DNA from: a bacterium ADurb.Bin236
GTDB taxonomy: Bacteria > UBP15 > UBA6099
Assembly (NCBI GenBank): GCA_002069885.1
Contig: MWCD01000008.1
Coordinates: forward strand, 25,726 to 89,725
Direction of reading: 5' to 3'
Length of the DNA stretch: 64,000 nt
Shown: positions 25,991 through 36,025 of the stretch, piece by piece
Layout of the letters: each line of letters starts with the position of its first letter
Numbering within the stretch: position 1 is the stretch's first letter
The notes under the pieces: generated by a model
What the model was told of the DNA's origin: nothing
Databases searched by the model: none
Seen by the model: the letters and a program-made list of their open reading frames with translations, nothing else
Made by a program: the position numbers and the translations under genes

Positions 25991-26872
25991 ATGGACGGCC
26001 TTTACAGAAAACTTTTATTAAGAGAGGGAGAGAAGTTCCGGCCCTCGCTCGAAAACAAGGTGGCGCATCAGCACGAGCGTGAAATCTCCCTGCTCACCGT
26101 CTGGATGGACAGGGAAAGGAACGCCAACATATTCAGGATTGTAAATGAGGAGATTGAAAGGCTCAGGACGGCAGGAACAAAAGAAATCCGGATTCTGGAC
26201 ATCGGTTGCGCGTACGGAAACCATATCTTCATGCTGAACGCCCGCTACGGCGGCGGGCGCGACATCCGCTTCGCCGGAATCGACATAGACCCAAAGGCTT
26301 TGGAATTCGCAAAGGCTTTCAGCGAAGCGATACCGGGATACGACAACTGCGAATTTTCAGAGGGCGACGTCGACGCCGGGCTGGTATTCGAGGACGGCTC
26401 TTTCCACATCATTCTCTGCTCGGATGTTCTCGAACACAGCCAAGACCTCGCCGCAGCTTTGAGAGAGACCGCGCGGACGCTGAAACCCGGCGGAAAAGTC
26501 GTGTTCACTTCTCCACTGAAAAACAGCCTTTTCAAGACGGCCTCAAAAATCCTGAGCGCCGTTTCGTTCGGAAAACTTGAGAAAAAGTATTACGACGGCG
26601 GCACAAAGCCGGGCATCGGCAAGACCGACAAGCCGGAACACGGTTACGGCCACATATCCGAAATGAACCTGAAAGGATACCTTAAGGCGGGCGCGGAAGC
26701 GGGCCTAGCTCCGGCAGAGATTATCCCGGCGTCTGTCTTCAGCGGCAGCATGTTTTTCGACAGGCATCCGATTCTGCTCGCCTGCCTCGTGTTCATCGAA
26801 GCGCTTCACAGAACGTTCAGACTCGTCTCATGGGCTCACGGCGTCCAGATCGTTTTCGTAAAAAAGGATTAG
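25991..26872 (+). CDS. class I SAM-dependent methyltransferase
   Basis: 293 residues from the ATG at 25991. The open frame extends upstream, but that part is a low-complexity proline run overlapping the promoter. The SAM-binding motif I is ILDIGCAYGNHIFML, motif II FAGIDIDPKALEFAK, and the later blocks are HIILCSDVLEHSQD and LKPGGKVVFTSPL, all typical of the UbiE/Coq5-like fold. The C-terminal part (HGYGHISEMNLKGYL) is common in methyltransferases of polysaccharide or lipid pathways. A hydrophobic stretch near the end may contact membranes. The acceptor is not evident. Neighbours are glycosyltransferase and radical SAM genes. Confidence 0.82.
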   Translation: MDGLYRKLLLREGEKFRPSLENKVAHQHEREISLLTVWMDRERNANIFRIVNEEIERLRTAGTKEIRILDIGCAYGNHIFMLNARYGGGRDIRFAGIDIDPKALEFAKAFSEAIPGYDNCEFSEGDVDAGLVFEDGSFHIILCSDVLEHSQDLAAALRETARTLKPGGKVVFTSPLKNSLFKTASKILSAVSFGKLEKKYYDGGTKPGIGKTDKPEHGYGHISEMNLKGYLKAGAEAGLAPAEIIPASVFSGSMFFDRHPILLACLVFIEALHRTFRLVSWAHGVQIVFVKKD

Positions 26873-27039
26873 AACGGCTGCTTGCTTTAGTAATACTACC
26901 GCATAAATCATAATATTTTTATAAGAAGCTGTAAGCCTGATTCGCCGACAGCGCTCGCAGATTCAAAATCATTGTTTTATGGCAACACAAATGAGTCGTT
27001 AGCATAAAAAACGATAATCAAGCCTTGCTATATTATGGA

Positions 27040-28200
27040 TTACCTGCGTTTGCCGAGGGCGATCGCTTCGTCATAAACGGAGGCGAGGAGAAATGAAAGA
27101 GAGCGTTCATCGAAGTTGACGACGCGGGCGCGGGCGCCGCGCACCAAACGCTCACGCAACGAAAGGTCGGCTTCGATATCGAGCAGTCGCTCGGCCAATC
27201 CCTGCGCATCGCCCGGCGCGAAGAACAGGCCGCTGTCGTTGTCGGAAATAATTTCGAGCGGGCCGCCCGCGCCGGCGGCGACGCAAGGCAGCCCCGCAGC
27301 CATAGCTTCCAGCAGGGCTATTCCGAACGGCTCGGCGCGGGAGCACAACACAAAAGCGTCCGACGCGGCCAGCAGTTCTCCGGGGTTGTCGACATATCCG
27401 GCGAGCGTCACGCTAGCTGAAACGTTCAGGGCGGCGGCGGCGGACGGCAGCGACTCTCTCAACGGGCCTTCGCCCGCGACGATGAAGTGGAAGCGTCCCG
27501 GGAGCGCGCGGTCGAGGACGGCTGCGGTTTCGAGAAGCGTGTCCAGCCCTTTCTCCGGCGCCAGACGCGAGAGCGTGGAGACAAGGAACCTTCCGGGAGG
27601 GACGCCGAACCTGTCGCGTATCCGCTCCGAGTCTTCGGGCATAAGCTCCTCTTTGAAAGGCCCTCTCAGGATGTCTATTCCGTTCGGGATGACAACACCC
27701 CGCTCTCCGAGCGCGCCTTCGCGCAGTTCTATAGCGGAGCGAACGGCTTCGGAGACGAATATGACGCGCGCGAACCTCTTGTTCATGCGGGCATATATCC
27801 GGGCGTAAAGCCTTTTAAGGGCGGGGTTGGATATTGTCGCGTATCTATCCTCGATGAAGTGGCGGGTGGCGACGACTGGCGGGTTGCCGGAAAGCCGCGC
27901 CGCCGCAAGAGACAGAAACGCGCTTATTCCGAGATGGGCATGGACGAGCGCGACATTTTCGGTCGCAATGATGTTTCTCAGGGCGGCGACGGACGAAGTG
28001 TCTCTGAGGTTGGCGAGAGGCACAGGGAAGTGGGGTATTCTTTCGGCCCTGAGAGCTTCAGTAAAACGTCCTCGCGGAGGCGAGGCGACCAGAGGCTTAT
28101 GGCGGGCTGGGTCCAGACGTCGCGCGGCGCTGAGAATGTTTCTCTGCGTGCCGTAAAGGTCTGAATCGCAGACGACGTAGAGAACGGCGGCTGGGGCCAC
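27040..28200 (-). CDS. GT4-family glycosyltransferase
   Basis: 386 residues with the GT-B fold. N-terminal VLYVVCDSDLYGTQRNIL and the HAHLGISAFLSL block are followed by the linker VIPNGID. The C-terminal domain has STLSRLAPEKGLDTLLE and the EX7E motif EPFGIALLE, where the retaining GT4 enzymes bind the sugar nucleotide. It begins with GTG three bases after the stop of the O-antigen ligase gene and is the last gene of the polysaccharide operon. It probably adds one sugar to a lipid-linked repeat unit on the cytoplasmic face. Sugar specificity cannot be read from the sequence. Confidence 0.88.
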   Translation of the reverse strand: MAPAAVLYVVCDSDLYGTQRNILSAARRLDPARHKPLVASPPRGRFTEALRAERIPHFPVPLANLRDTSSVAALRNIIATENVALVHAHLGISAFLSLAAARLSGNPPVVATRHFIEDRYATISNPALKRLYARIYARMNKRFARVIFVSEAVRSAIELREGALGERGVVIPNGIDILRGPFKEELMPEDSERIRDRFGVPPGRFLVSTLSRLAPEKGLDTLLETAAVLDRALPGRFHFIVAGEGPLRESLPSAAAALNVSASVTLAGYVDNPGELLAASDAFVLCSRAEPFGIALLEAMAAGLPCVAAGAGGPLEIISDNDSGLFFAPGDAQGLAERLLDIEADLSLRERLVRGARARVVNFDERSLSFLLASVYDEAIALGKRR

Positions 28201-28203
28201 GGG

Positions 28204-29634
28204 TCAGATTCCCATTTCTATGTGGTGTCGCTTCAGGTCGAGAGATGAAAGCATTCCCGCCCATTCAGTTTCCGCCGGCGTGTTGTCCTCTATATAGGTC
28301 GCAGCCGGAAAAAGCGCCAGAAATATGGCAAACGGAATGCCAAGCCCGCGAATAAGCTGATACGCGAACATATTCACAGTCGCAAACGCCACGACGGCTG
28401 CGAACAGCGCTATGTAAAAGGAGTAAAAGAAAGGATCTGTCGTGCGGCCGATGCGGCGGACGATATTTACGAAGAAAGACACGAAGATCGCGCACAGCGC
28501 AATCATAGCCGGAACGCCCCTCTCGCTGCCGATGTGAAGGAAAAGATTGTGAATCTCGCTGTTGTGAGGCTCGTTGTAGACCAGAGTGACATATTCTAGA
28601 TTGCTGCCGAGTCCAACGCCGAGCAGAGGATACGTGGAGATGGTGTCCGTTGCGATTTCATACTGGCGGAGGCGGCTAAGAGAAGCCTCGTCAGCCACGC
28701 GCGGAGCCGAATAAAGCCTTCCTATGTAACGGGGAGGCGCGGCTACTGCAAGAACCGTTATCGCCACGACTATGAGCGCGAACGCTCTGATGAACTGTAT
28801 CATCCCTCTTATCTGCGCGGACAATACTATGCCTAATATTGTGGCAATCCACGCTCCGCGCGAGAATGTCATCAAAAGCGCGGCGGTGTTCAATATGATT
28901 ATCGCATAGTAGAAATATTTCGTTTTGAGGTCTTTCTGGGCCAAAGCCAGATTGAAAGTGAAGACCAAGTTCATCGCCAGATATGAGCCGGTGGCGTTGA
29001 AATGCCCCAGAGCGCCGAATATCCTCGTGTCGCCGCCGCCGAGTTGGAAATACTGAAGTATCCCTTGTATCGACACGAGAGCGCTGACAATCACTATCGC
29101 GTAAATAATCGCGTCAAGCACGCCCCGTTTGTAAACCGCGACGACAATCAGAAAATAAGCAAAGACGAAGAATTCCAGAGTCTGCGCCAGATTTGCGAAC
29201 CCACTAGACATGTCTCTGCTGTTTATCATGGACAACACGGTGAGAGCGACAAAAATGAAAATTATTCTGTTCAGGTGGGTAGAAGGAACGCCGCGCTCCC
29301 GCCGGAGGTTTGAACGGACGAACATAAGAAAAACAAGAATCACCAAATACATATCGGACAGAGTGAAAAAGAACTTCAAGCCCGGCAAGGTATAGCCGGC
29401 AAGCGGGGCTAAGAAAATCAGAATTAGGACCGCCAACTCGAAATTTAGGATGGCGATAAGTGTTAGAATAGCGCCGCCGGCGTAATATGAGCCGACGACG
29501 AATTTTGAAACTTTCAGGCTCGTTTCCGGATCTATAAATCCGAACAAAGAATTGAGGACTACTGAGGCTACGATAATCGCGGCCAAGATGAACGCGTGCC
29601 TAGGGGAAACCATGTCGCGCGACTGAGCGTTCAT
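28204..29634 (-). CDS. O-antigen ligase/polymerase-like membrane protein
   Basis: 476 residues with about eleven membrane helices. A large periplasmic loop contains YPLLGVGLGSNLEYV and EIHNLFLHIGSERG, the conserved pattern of the Wzy_C/WaaL family including the histidine used for glycan transfer from undecaprenyl-pyrophosphate. Whether it polymerises repeats (Wzy) or ligates them to a lipid (WaaL) cannot be decided. With the Wzc-type kinase two genes upstream, a Wzy-type polymerase of an exported polysaccharide is the more likely role. It is separated by three bases from genes on each side. Confidence 0.87.
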   Translation of the reverse strand: MNAQSRDMVSPRHAFILAAIIVASVVLNSLFGFIDPETSLKVSKFVVGSYYAGGAILTLIAILNFELAVLILIFLAPLAGYTLPGLKFFFTLSDMYLVILVFLMFVRSNLRRERGVPSTHLNRIIFIFVALTVLSMINSRDMSSGFANLAQTLEFFVFAYFLIVVAVYKRGVLDAIIYAIVIVSALVSIQGILQYFQLGGGDTRIFGALGHFNATGSYLAMNLVFTFNLALAQKDLKTKYFYYAIIILNTAALLMTFSRGAWIATILGIVLSAQIRGMIQFIRAFALIVVAITVLAVAAPPRYIGRLYSAPRVADEASLSRLRQYEIATDTISTYPLLGVGLGSNLEYVTLVYNEPHNSEIHNLFLHIGSERGVPAMIALCAIFVSFFVNIVRRIGRTTDPFFYSFYIALFAAVVAFATVNMFAYQLIRGLGIPFAIFLALFPAATYIEDNTPAETEWAGMLSSLDLKRHHIEMGI

Positions 29635-29637
29635 CTA

Positions 29638-30519
29638 TTATTCGCCTGTAGCCTCCGAGCGGGGCTGAGGGCCTGACTCTTCGCGCTCCAGAGGAAAAGA
29701 CAGCCTGACATTAACGGATTTGCCTGTGACAAGCTCGCTGACTTCCACTCTCACGCCCGCTGCGCGGAACTCGCCCACCAACTGCCTTATCATATCGACG
29801 CAGGCAGCGGCCCTGCCCAAACTCTCTTTGGAGTATCTGTAGGTTTTTCCGTGCGGCTTCTCGAAGCCGCGTTTGGCCTTCATATATTCTGGCAGGGAGC
29901 TTACCAGTTCGCGAGTCTGCTCCACCGTCAATTTTTCCCGGTAAATCTTTTCGAGGGCCTCCATCTGTTTTTTCTCTCCGACTATCTCGGAGAGGAGCCT
30001 CGCGTGTTCGACAGTGATAAGTTTGGAGACGACCGCTTTTTTTACGACTTGGGGAAGCTTGAGCATCCAAAGCTTGGCTTTGACCGAATCGACGTCGCGG
30101 CCGATGCGTTCGGCGACGGCCTTGATGTCTCCGCCCGCCGCGGCCATCTTGCCGACCGCCTCGGCAGTCTCGACGTCGTCGAGCTGCTCGCGCTGGAGGT
30201 TCTCTATGAAGGCAATCTCGATCATGTCCTGATCGTCGAGCTGCCTGACAATCGCGGGGATTGTTTTAAGGCCTATAAGCTTGCAGGCGCGAAGCCTGCG
30301 CTCTCCGGCGACAAGCTCGTATCCGCCGCCGAACTTGCGCGCTATCACCGGCTGCAACACGCCCTGTTCCCGGATGGACTTGGCAAGCTCGTCTAGCTTG
30401 TCGGGGTCGAACGTTCTTCTAGGCTGATACGGGTTGACCGAAATCTCGTCGACAGGCAACTCGACGACGGATTTCTTTCCCTCTTTTTCGATGATTCCTC
30501 TTACGAACCGCTCAAGCAT
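29638..30519 (-). CDS. parB: ParB/Spo0J-family protein inside a polysaccharide operon
   Basis: 293 residues. The N-terminal domain has the ParB boxes: PYQPRRTFDPDKLDELAKSI, then GGYELVAGERRLRA (the GERRxR CTP-binding motif), then ENLQREQLDDVETA. A helix-turn-helix region (DIKAVAERIGRDVDSVKAKL) and a C-terminal region ending in a charged tail follow. Chromosomal ParB binds parS and, with ParA, segregates origins. No ParA gene and no recognisable parS palindrome lie in the window. The gene sits between wzc and wzy with gaps of 18 and 3 bases. It may be the true chromosomal ParB placed oddly, or a ParB-like regulator of polysaccharide genes. Confidence 0.88.
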   Translation of the reverse strand: MLERFVRGIIEKEGKKSVVELPVDEISVNPYQPRRTFDPDKLDELAKSIREQGVLQPVIARKFGGGYELVAGERRLRACKLIGLKTIPAIVRQLDDQDMIEIAFIENLQREQLDDVETAEAVGKMAAAGGDIKAVAERIGRDVDSVKAKLWMLKLPQVVKKAVVSKLITVEHARLLSEIVGEKKQMEALEKIYREKLTVEQTRELVSSLPEYMKAKRGFEKPHGKTYRYSKESLGRAAACVDMIRQLVGEFRAAGVRVEVSELVTGKSVNVRLSFPLEREESGPQPRSEATGE

Positions 30520-30537
30520 CGGCGCCGCCTTTTCCCT

Positions 30538-32703
30538 CTAGCGTTTGAGCTTCACTCTCTTCTGCCTCTGCCGGCTGCCGTAGCCGTAGCCGCCGTAATA
30601 GTAATAGTAATAATAATCCGGGCTTGAGGCTTCAATGTTGTTGAGGGCCACGCCGATTATGGGAGTCTTCGTGCTCTCTATCATGTATTTGACCTGAACC
30701 GCTTCGTCCCGGTTGATTCGTCCGGAGTTAATGACAAGCAGCACGCCGTCGAGCATCTGCGCCATGACCACCGAGTCGATGACGTGTATTGAGGGCGGGC
30801 TGTCGAACAGCACGATGTCGGCCTTTCTTTCGACGCACCTAAGGAACTGAAGCATGCGCTCGGAGCGCAGCAGCTCTATCGAATTTGCGGGCAGCGGGCC
30901 GGAAGGTATCATGCTCAGGCCTTTGATGCCCACCGGCTGGATCAATCGGTCGACCACAACATCCATGAACGACTCTTTGGGGAGCCTTCCGCTCACGGAC
31001 AGGTCGCTGACGGCTATCTCCGCTTCCAGTTCTCCTGTGAGTATCGAGCTTAATCCGAGCGAATTGTCGACCCCGAACATCCTGTGGAGCATGGGGCGGC
31101 GCAGGTCGGTGTCGATCATAAGCACTTTCGTGCCTTCCTGCGCCATCGATATGGCCAAGTTGGCCATTGTCGTGGATTTCCCCTCGTCCGATTTCGAGCT
31201 TGTCACCAGCAGGGTTTTTACAGGCGGGTCCAAGCAGAACAACTGGGTGAAGAAGCTAAGCCGCCTGTATGCCTCGGCTATGGGCGACTTCAACGGCACG
31301 TCGGTGATGAGCTTGTTTATGGTTTCCGCGCTGTAAGGTATCGAGCCTAGCACGGGCAGGTTCAGATAGGTCTTGACGTCGTCGCTTGTGCGGACGGTCT
31401 CTTCCATCTCTTCGAGGATGAAGGCAAGCCCGATGCCTGACAGCAGGCCGAACATGAGAGCCACCGCCATGTTCTTGGCCCTGTTCGGCCTAATCGGCCT
31501 ATTGGGCGTTTCGGCTTCGTCGAACACTCTCACTTTTACGTCTTTGCGGACTTCTTCGATCATTATCCTCTGATGCTGTTCGTACAGCATCATGAACAAC
31601 TCCTCGGCTATCTGTTTTTCCCTGATGAGCCGGCTCAGTTCATACTGCAACTGCGGGTAGTCAAGCTGCTCGGCTTTCAGCTTGTTTATGTTGGATTCGA
31701 GGTTGGCGGATCTAACTCTCGCCAACTGCATCCGGGAGTTCAACTCCTCTAGGGCTTCCTGCTCCTTGACGTATTTCGATGGCGATATGACCCTGTTGTT
31801 TATAAGGTCGGCCGCGTGCTTGTCCAGTTGTTTTTCGAGCACCGCGATTCTGTCGTCAATCTCTTTTATGGCGGGATGTTCCGGTTTGTACTTCTTAAGT
31901 TTCGATTCCTTCTCCATTTTGAGGTTCATCAGCATTGAGGTGACGCTTGTCGAGTCGCCGGAAGTGAACTGGGTCGTTTCGGCGAGCGATTCCACATTCT
32001 GCGCCACCAGCAGAGTCTTGTCCCTCAAGGCGGATCTCACGCCTGCGGATTGGGTCTCGAGAAGCCTGACCTCTATGTCCGCCATGATTTTCTCCGTCTC
32101 GAAATCGGCTATATTCTTGTTTTTCTGAATCGCCGTTTCGTCGAGCATGACGACGCCGTTCTGCAGGTTGAAATCAAAGATGTTCTTTTCTTTCTCTTCT
32201 AGGCTTTCGCGCGCGTGGTCCAGTTGCTGTTTGATAAATTCGAGGGTCTCGCGGTAAGACTTTTCGGAGAGGTCTTTGCTGAAGTCCTCGAAAGCGCGGG
32301 CGTATGCGTTGGCGACGCTCGAGCATTCTGCGGGGTTTCCGCCCTCTATCGTCACGTAGATTATTCCGGTGTCCTCGTCGCTCTTGTCCATCACCCTGTT
32401 GACAAGCTCTATGGCTTTTTCCGGGGGCCAGTTGAGCTTCTCGGCGGCGCGCTCTGCCACCGCCCTGCTCTTGAGCAGTTTGCGCTGCGTCTCGACGCTC
32501 ATCGGAGACTGCATGTTGGGCGTCGGCGACGTTATGAGAAGCACCCTGCTAGGCTGGTCTACGAGTATTCTGGCGGTGGCGCTGTACACGGGTTTCAGGT
32601 AAATGAAAGTGTACAGAAAGCCGATCAAAGCCACGCCGATGACGCACAGGAAGACGATGAATTTCCGCTTCCAAATAATCGCCCAGTAATCTCTTATCTC
32701 CAA
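30538..32703 (-). CDS. Wzc-type polysaccharide co-polymerase and tyrosine autokinase
   Basis: 721 residues. An N-terminal Wzz domain with a membrane helix (IVFLCVIGVALIGFLYTFIY) leads to a long coiled-coil region (about 150-420). A second membrane helix (MAVALMFGLLSGIGLAFIL) precedes the cytoplasmic BY-kinase domain: Walker A TSSKSDEGKST, A' MIDTDLRRP, Walker B VLFDSPPS. The tail has seven tyrosines in a row plus two more, followed by a basic end; these are the autophosphorylation sites. It controls chain length and export of a capsule or exopolysaccharide. It starts at TTG with GGAGG seven bases upstream, 43 bases after ahcY. Confidence 0.93.
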   Translation of the reverse strand: MEIRDYWAIIWKRKFIVFLCVIGVALIGFLYTFIYLKPVYSATARILVDQPSRVLLITSPTPNMQSPMSVETQRKLLKSRAVAERAAEKLNWPPEKAIELVNRVMDKSDEDTGIIYVTIEGGNPAECSSVANAYARAFEDFSKDLSEKSYRETLEFIKQQLDHARESLEEKEKNIFDFNLQNGVVMLDETAIQKNKNIADFETEKIMADIEVRLLETQSAGVRSALRDKTLLVAQNVESLAETTQFTSGDSTSVTSMLMNLKMEKESKLKKYKPEHPAIKEIDDRIAVLEKQLDKHAADLINNRVISPSKYVKEQEALEELNSRMQLARVRSANLESNINKLKAEQLDYPQLQYELSRLIREKQIAEELFMMLYEQHQRIMIEEVRKDVKVRVFDEAETPNRPIRPNRAKNMAVALMFGLLSGIGLAFILEEMEETVRTSDDVKTYLNLPVLGSIPYSAETINKLITDVPLKSPIAEAYRRLSFFTQLFCLDPPVKTLLVTSSKSDEGKSTTMANLAISMAQEGTKVLMIDTDLRRPMLHRMFGVDNSLGLSSILTGELEAEIAVSDLSVSGRLPKESFMDVVVDRLIQPVGIKGLSMIPSGPLPANSIELLRSERMLQFLRCVERKADIVLFDSPPSIHVIDSVVMAQMLDGVLLVINSGRINRDEAVQVKYMIESTKTPIIGVALNNIEASSPDYYYYYYYGGYGYGSRQRQKRVKLKR

Positions 32704-32746
32704 AACGTTCCTCCCGCCGTCTCTCGGGCTGTCTTATGCGGATGTC

Positions 32747-34081
<1,335 letters not shown>

Positions 34082-34086
34082 TTATT

Positions 34087-35004
34087 TCATTTCCATCCTA
34101 GCGGGGAAAACCTCACGGCTTCGCCCACCGACGCCGCTCTCGCGGCTACATCAGATATGTTCAATGTCCTGAATCTGTCAATGCTGAAATCCTCGCAACA
34201 GTAGGAAGCGGTGGCTGTTCCGGCGACCATCGCCTGCCGGAGAGTCTCTTCGTCCGCCGTGCCGCGCGAGGCCACGTAGCCTATGAAGCCGCCAGCGAAC
34301 GAGTCCCCGGCTCCCGTCGGGTCCTTCAATTTCTCCAGCGGGTATCCCGGAAGAGCGAAGTGGCTGCTTTTTGTGAACATCATCGCGCCGTGCTCGCCTT
34401 TTTTCACCACCACAATCCGGGGGCCCATCTCCAGAGCGGCGGCAGCCGCCGCCCTTAGGTTTCCGAATCCGGTGAGCATCCTCGCCTCTTCGTCGTTGAG
34501 CATCACCGCGTCCACCCGCTTCAGCGCTCTGTCCAGTTCCGCCCTGTATCCTTCTATCCAGAAATTCATCGTGTCCAGTATAGTGAACTCCAGCGAACCG
34601 CACTGGTCCAGAACTTTGTTCTGAAGTCCCGGTTCGATATTCGCCAGAAAAAGATATTTTGTTTTTTTATAATCATCCGGCAACTTGGGGTCAAACCTCT
34701 CCAGAGCGTTAAGCTCGGTGAAGAGAGTAGTTCTTACGTTGACGTCGGTCTCATAGCGTCCGCCCCACCTGAAAGTGCCGCCGGGCGCGCGCTCGACCCC
34801 GGATGTGTCTATTCCGCGAGACCTCAGAGCCTCCAGATGCTCTTCGGGGAAGTCCTCCCCCACCACGCCCACAAGCCCCGGACGGGCGAAAAAGCTCGCC
34901 GCGCATCCCGCGTACGATCCGGAGCCGCCCAATGCGTCCTTCACGTTCCCGAAGGGCGTCTCCACTGTGTCCAGAGCCATTGTTCCTACTATCGCTAAAT
35001 CCAT
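34087..35004 (-). CDS. PfkB-family kinase, possibly adenosine kinase
   Basis: 305 residues of the ribokinase/PfkB family. The N-terminal GGSGSYAGCAASFFARPGLVGVVGEDF segment (in part) binds the sugar, and the C-terminal DPTGAGDSFAGGFIGY has the catalytic Asp and anion hole. The lid strands are present and the length is normal. The next gene is ahcY, which makes adenosine, so adenosine kinase is an attractive guess; the family has many other substrates and residue-level specificity was not assigned. It is the promoter-proximal gene of a same-strand run that ends with the GT4 gene. Confidence 0.82.
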   Translation of the reverse strand: MDLAIVGTMALDTVETPFGNVKDALGGSGSYAGCAASFFARPGLVGVVGEDFPEEHLEALRSRGIDTSGVERAPGGTFRWGGRYETDVNVRTTLFTELNALERFDPKLPDDYKKTKYLFLANIEPGLQNKVLDQCGSLEFTILDTMNFWIEGYRAELDRALKRVDAVMLNDEEARMLTGFGNLRAAAAAALEMGPRIVVVKKGEHGAMMFTKSSHFALPGYPLEKLKDPTGAGDSFAGGFIGYVASRGTADEETLRQAMVAGTATASYCCEDFSIDRFRTLNISDVAARAASVGEAVRFSPLGWK

Positions 35005-35027
35005 GAGCCTCTCTATCTATAGTATTC

Positions 35028-35056
35028 AATTTAATATAGCATCCGACAATTTTCAA
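35028..35056 (-). promoter_or_regulatory. sigma-70-like promoter of the pfkB-ahcY-wzc operon
   Basis: On the minus strand TTGAAA (35056-35051), 17 bp, TAAATT (35033-35028), giving a start of transcription near 35021. The -10 match is moderate. Confidence 0.45.
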
Positions 35057-35363
35057 CAGTTTTTACCAAAAGTGATTTTAGCCCATGAATCGGAGATTCC
35101 GCCGCGCGAAGCTTCTATCCTAAAAAACATCTTGTTTTCATTGATATTTATAGAAAAGCAATCTAAGTGTTTTTGTTGAGAGTTTCGCGCCCGCCGCCGC
35201 GACTGCAACATTTGTTGCGCCCGCATGAAAAACCATGCGCTACGACCGTGCTGATTATGTCTATTTTGTATTCTTGAATAGTTTACTCCGCTGCCCTCGG
35301 CGCGCTGTGCGGCGCGAGATTGCTTTCATCGTCGATTTTCGCGCGGTTCCCGGCTCCGCCCCT
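35057..35363. other. divergent intergenic region with small palindromes
   Basis: About 300 bases between divergent operons, AT-richer than its surroundings, with no gene I can support. It holds a 14-bp perfect palindrome GCAACATTTGTTGC (35205-35218) and a 6-bp stem CGCATG/CATGCG (35222-35239). These could be operator or RNA hairpin sites; no known motif was recognised. Confidence 0.4.
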
Positions 35364-35392
35364 TTGCTTGTTTGGCCCCGCGCGGTTACAAT
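35364..35392 (+). promoter_or_regulatory. sigma-70-like promoter of the rhodanese-kinase-GRE operon
   Basis: TTGCTT (35364-35369), 17 bp, TACAAT (35387-35392), 24 bases before the start codon at 35416. CCGGAGG (35403-35409) is the ribosome-binding site. Confidence 0.6.
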
Positions 35393-35415
35393 GTGTCAAT
35401 AACCGGAGGTGGCCG

Positions 35416-35985
35416 ATGAACACAAAGCAGCGCATGACATTGCCGGCTCTGGCGCTGGCATTTCTTCTGACCGCCGGAGCATTCGCGCCGGGTTGCAGCG
35501 GAGGCGCAAAACTTCAGGCTAAAGCTCCCGCCAATTCGGAGTCTGAGCGCAATTCCGGCGATTACGACAAAGATGCGGACGACAGAAAGCCTAAAGAGGT
35601 CGTCGGCCGCGCGGTGTATTCAGTGCGCGCCGAAGAAGTGGAAGGCATGGTCTCCAGAGGCGCGGTGATAATAGACATCAGGGACTCGGATGATATTTGG
35701 AGCGGCGCGCCTCTCATCCCAGACTCGATAAACATTCCCGACGACGAGCTTGACGAGGCTCTTTCCGACATGGACCCGAACGCGGATTACATCGTGGTGT
35801 CTGAAAAGGGAGACGAGAGCGTTGCGCCGGCGGCTAGAATGAGGAAAGCGGGCTTCAACTACGTGTTCAATCTTAAAGGCGGGGCCGTCGCGTACTGGGA
35901 CCTGCATCCGGCCAACGCGGGAGAGGACGCCGAGGATTCCATCAAACGCTCGATGCCTAAATCATCTGTAAAACGAGGTTTCTAA
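35416..35985 (+). CDS. exported rhodanese-like protein lacking the active-site cysteine
   Basis: 189 residues. The N-terminus is a signal peptide ending in FAPGC, an imperfect lipobox. A charged linker leads to a rhodanese domain: VYSVRAEEVEGMVSRGAVIID, IRDSDDIWSGAPLIPDSINIP, and the final NYVFNLKGGAVAYWDLHP. In active rhodaneses the loop starts with Cys (as in YCRSGxRS); here the loop reads VVSEKGDES with Ser in its place, so sulphur transfer is not expected. It probably serves as a binding domain in the periplasm. It opens a same-strand run of five genes with short gaps, starting from its own promoter. Confidence 0.8.
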   Translation: MNTKQRMTLPALALAFLLTAGAFAPGCSGGAKLQAKAPANSESERNSGDYDKDADDRKPKEVVGRAVYSVRAEEVEGMVSRGAVIIDIRDSDDIWSGAPLIPDSINIPDDELDEALSDMDPNADYIVVSEKGDESVAPAARMRKAGFNYVFNLKGGAVAYWDLHPANAGEDAEDSIKRSMPKSSVKRGF

Positions 35986-36025
35986 TAAGCGAAAGGGCCG
36001 CTGCGCCACTCTGAACGGGGGAATA

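Noticed and set aside
27040..32703. parS sites near the parB gene
   Set aside because: I looked for a GTTTCACGTGAAAC-like palindrome by eye and found none in the window.
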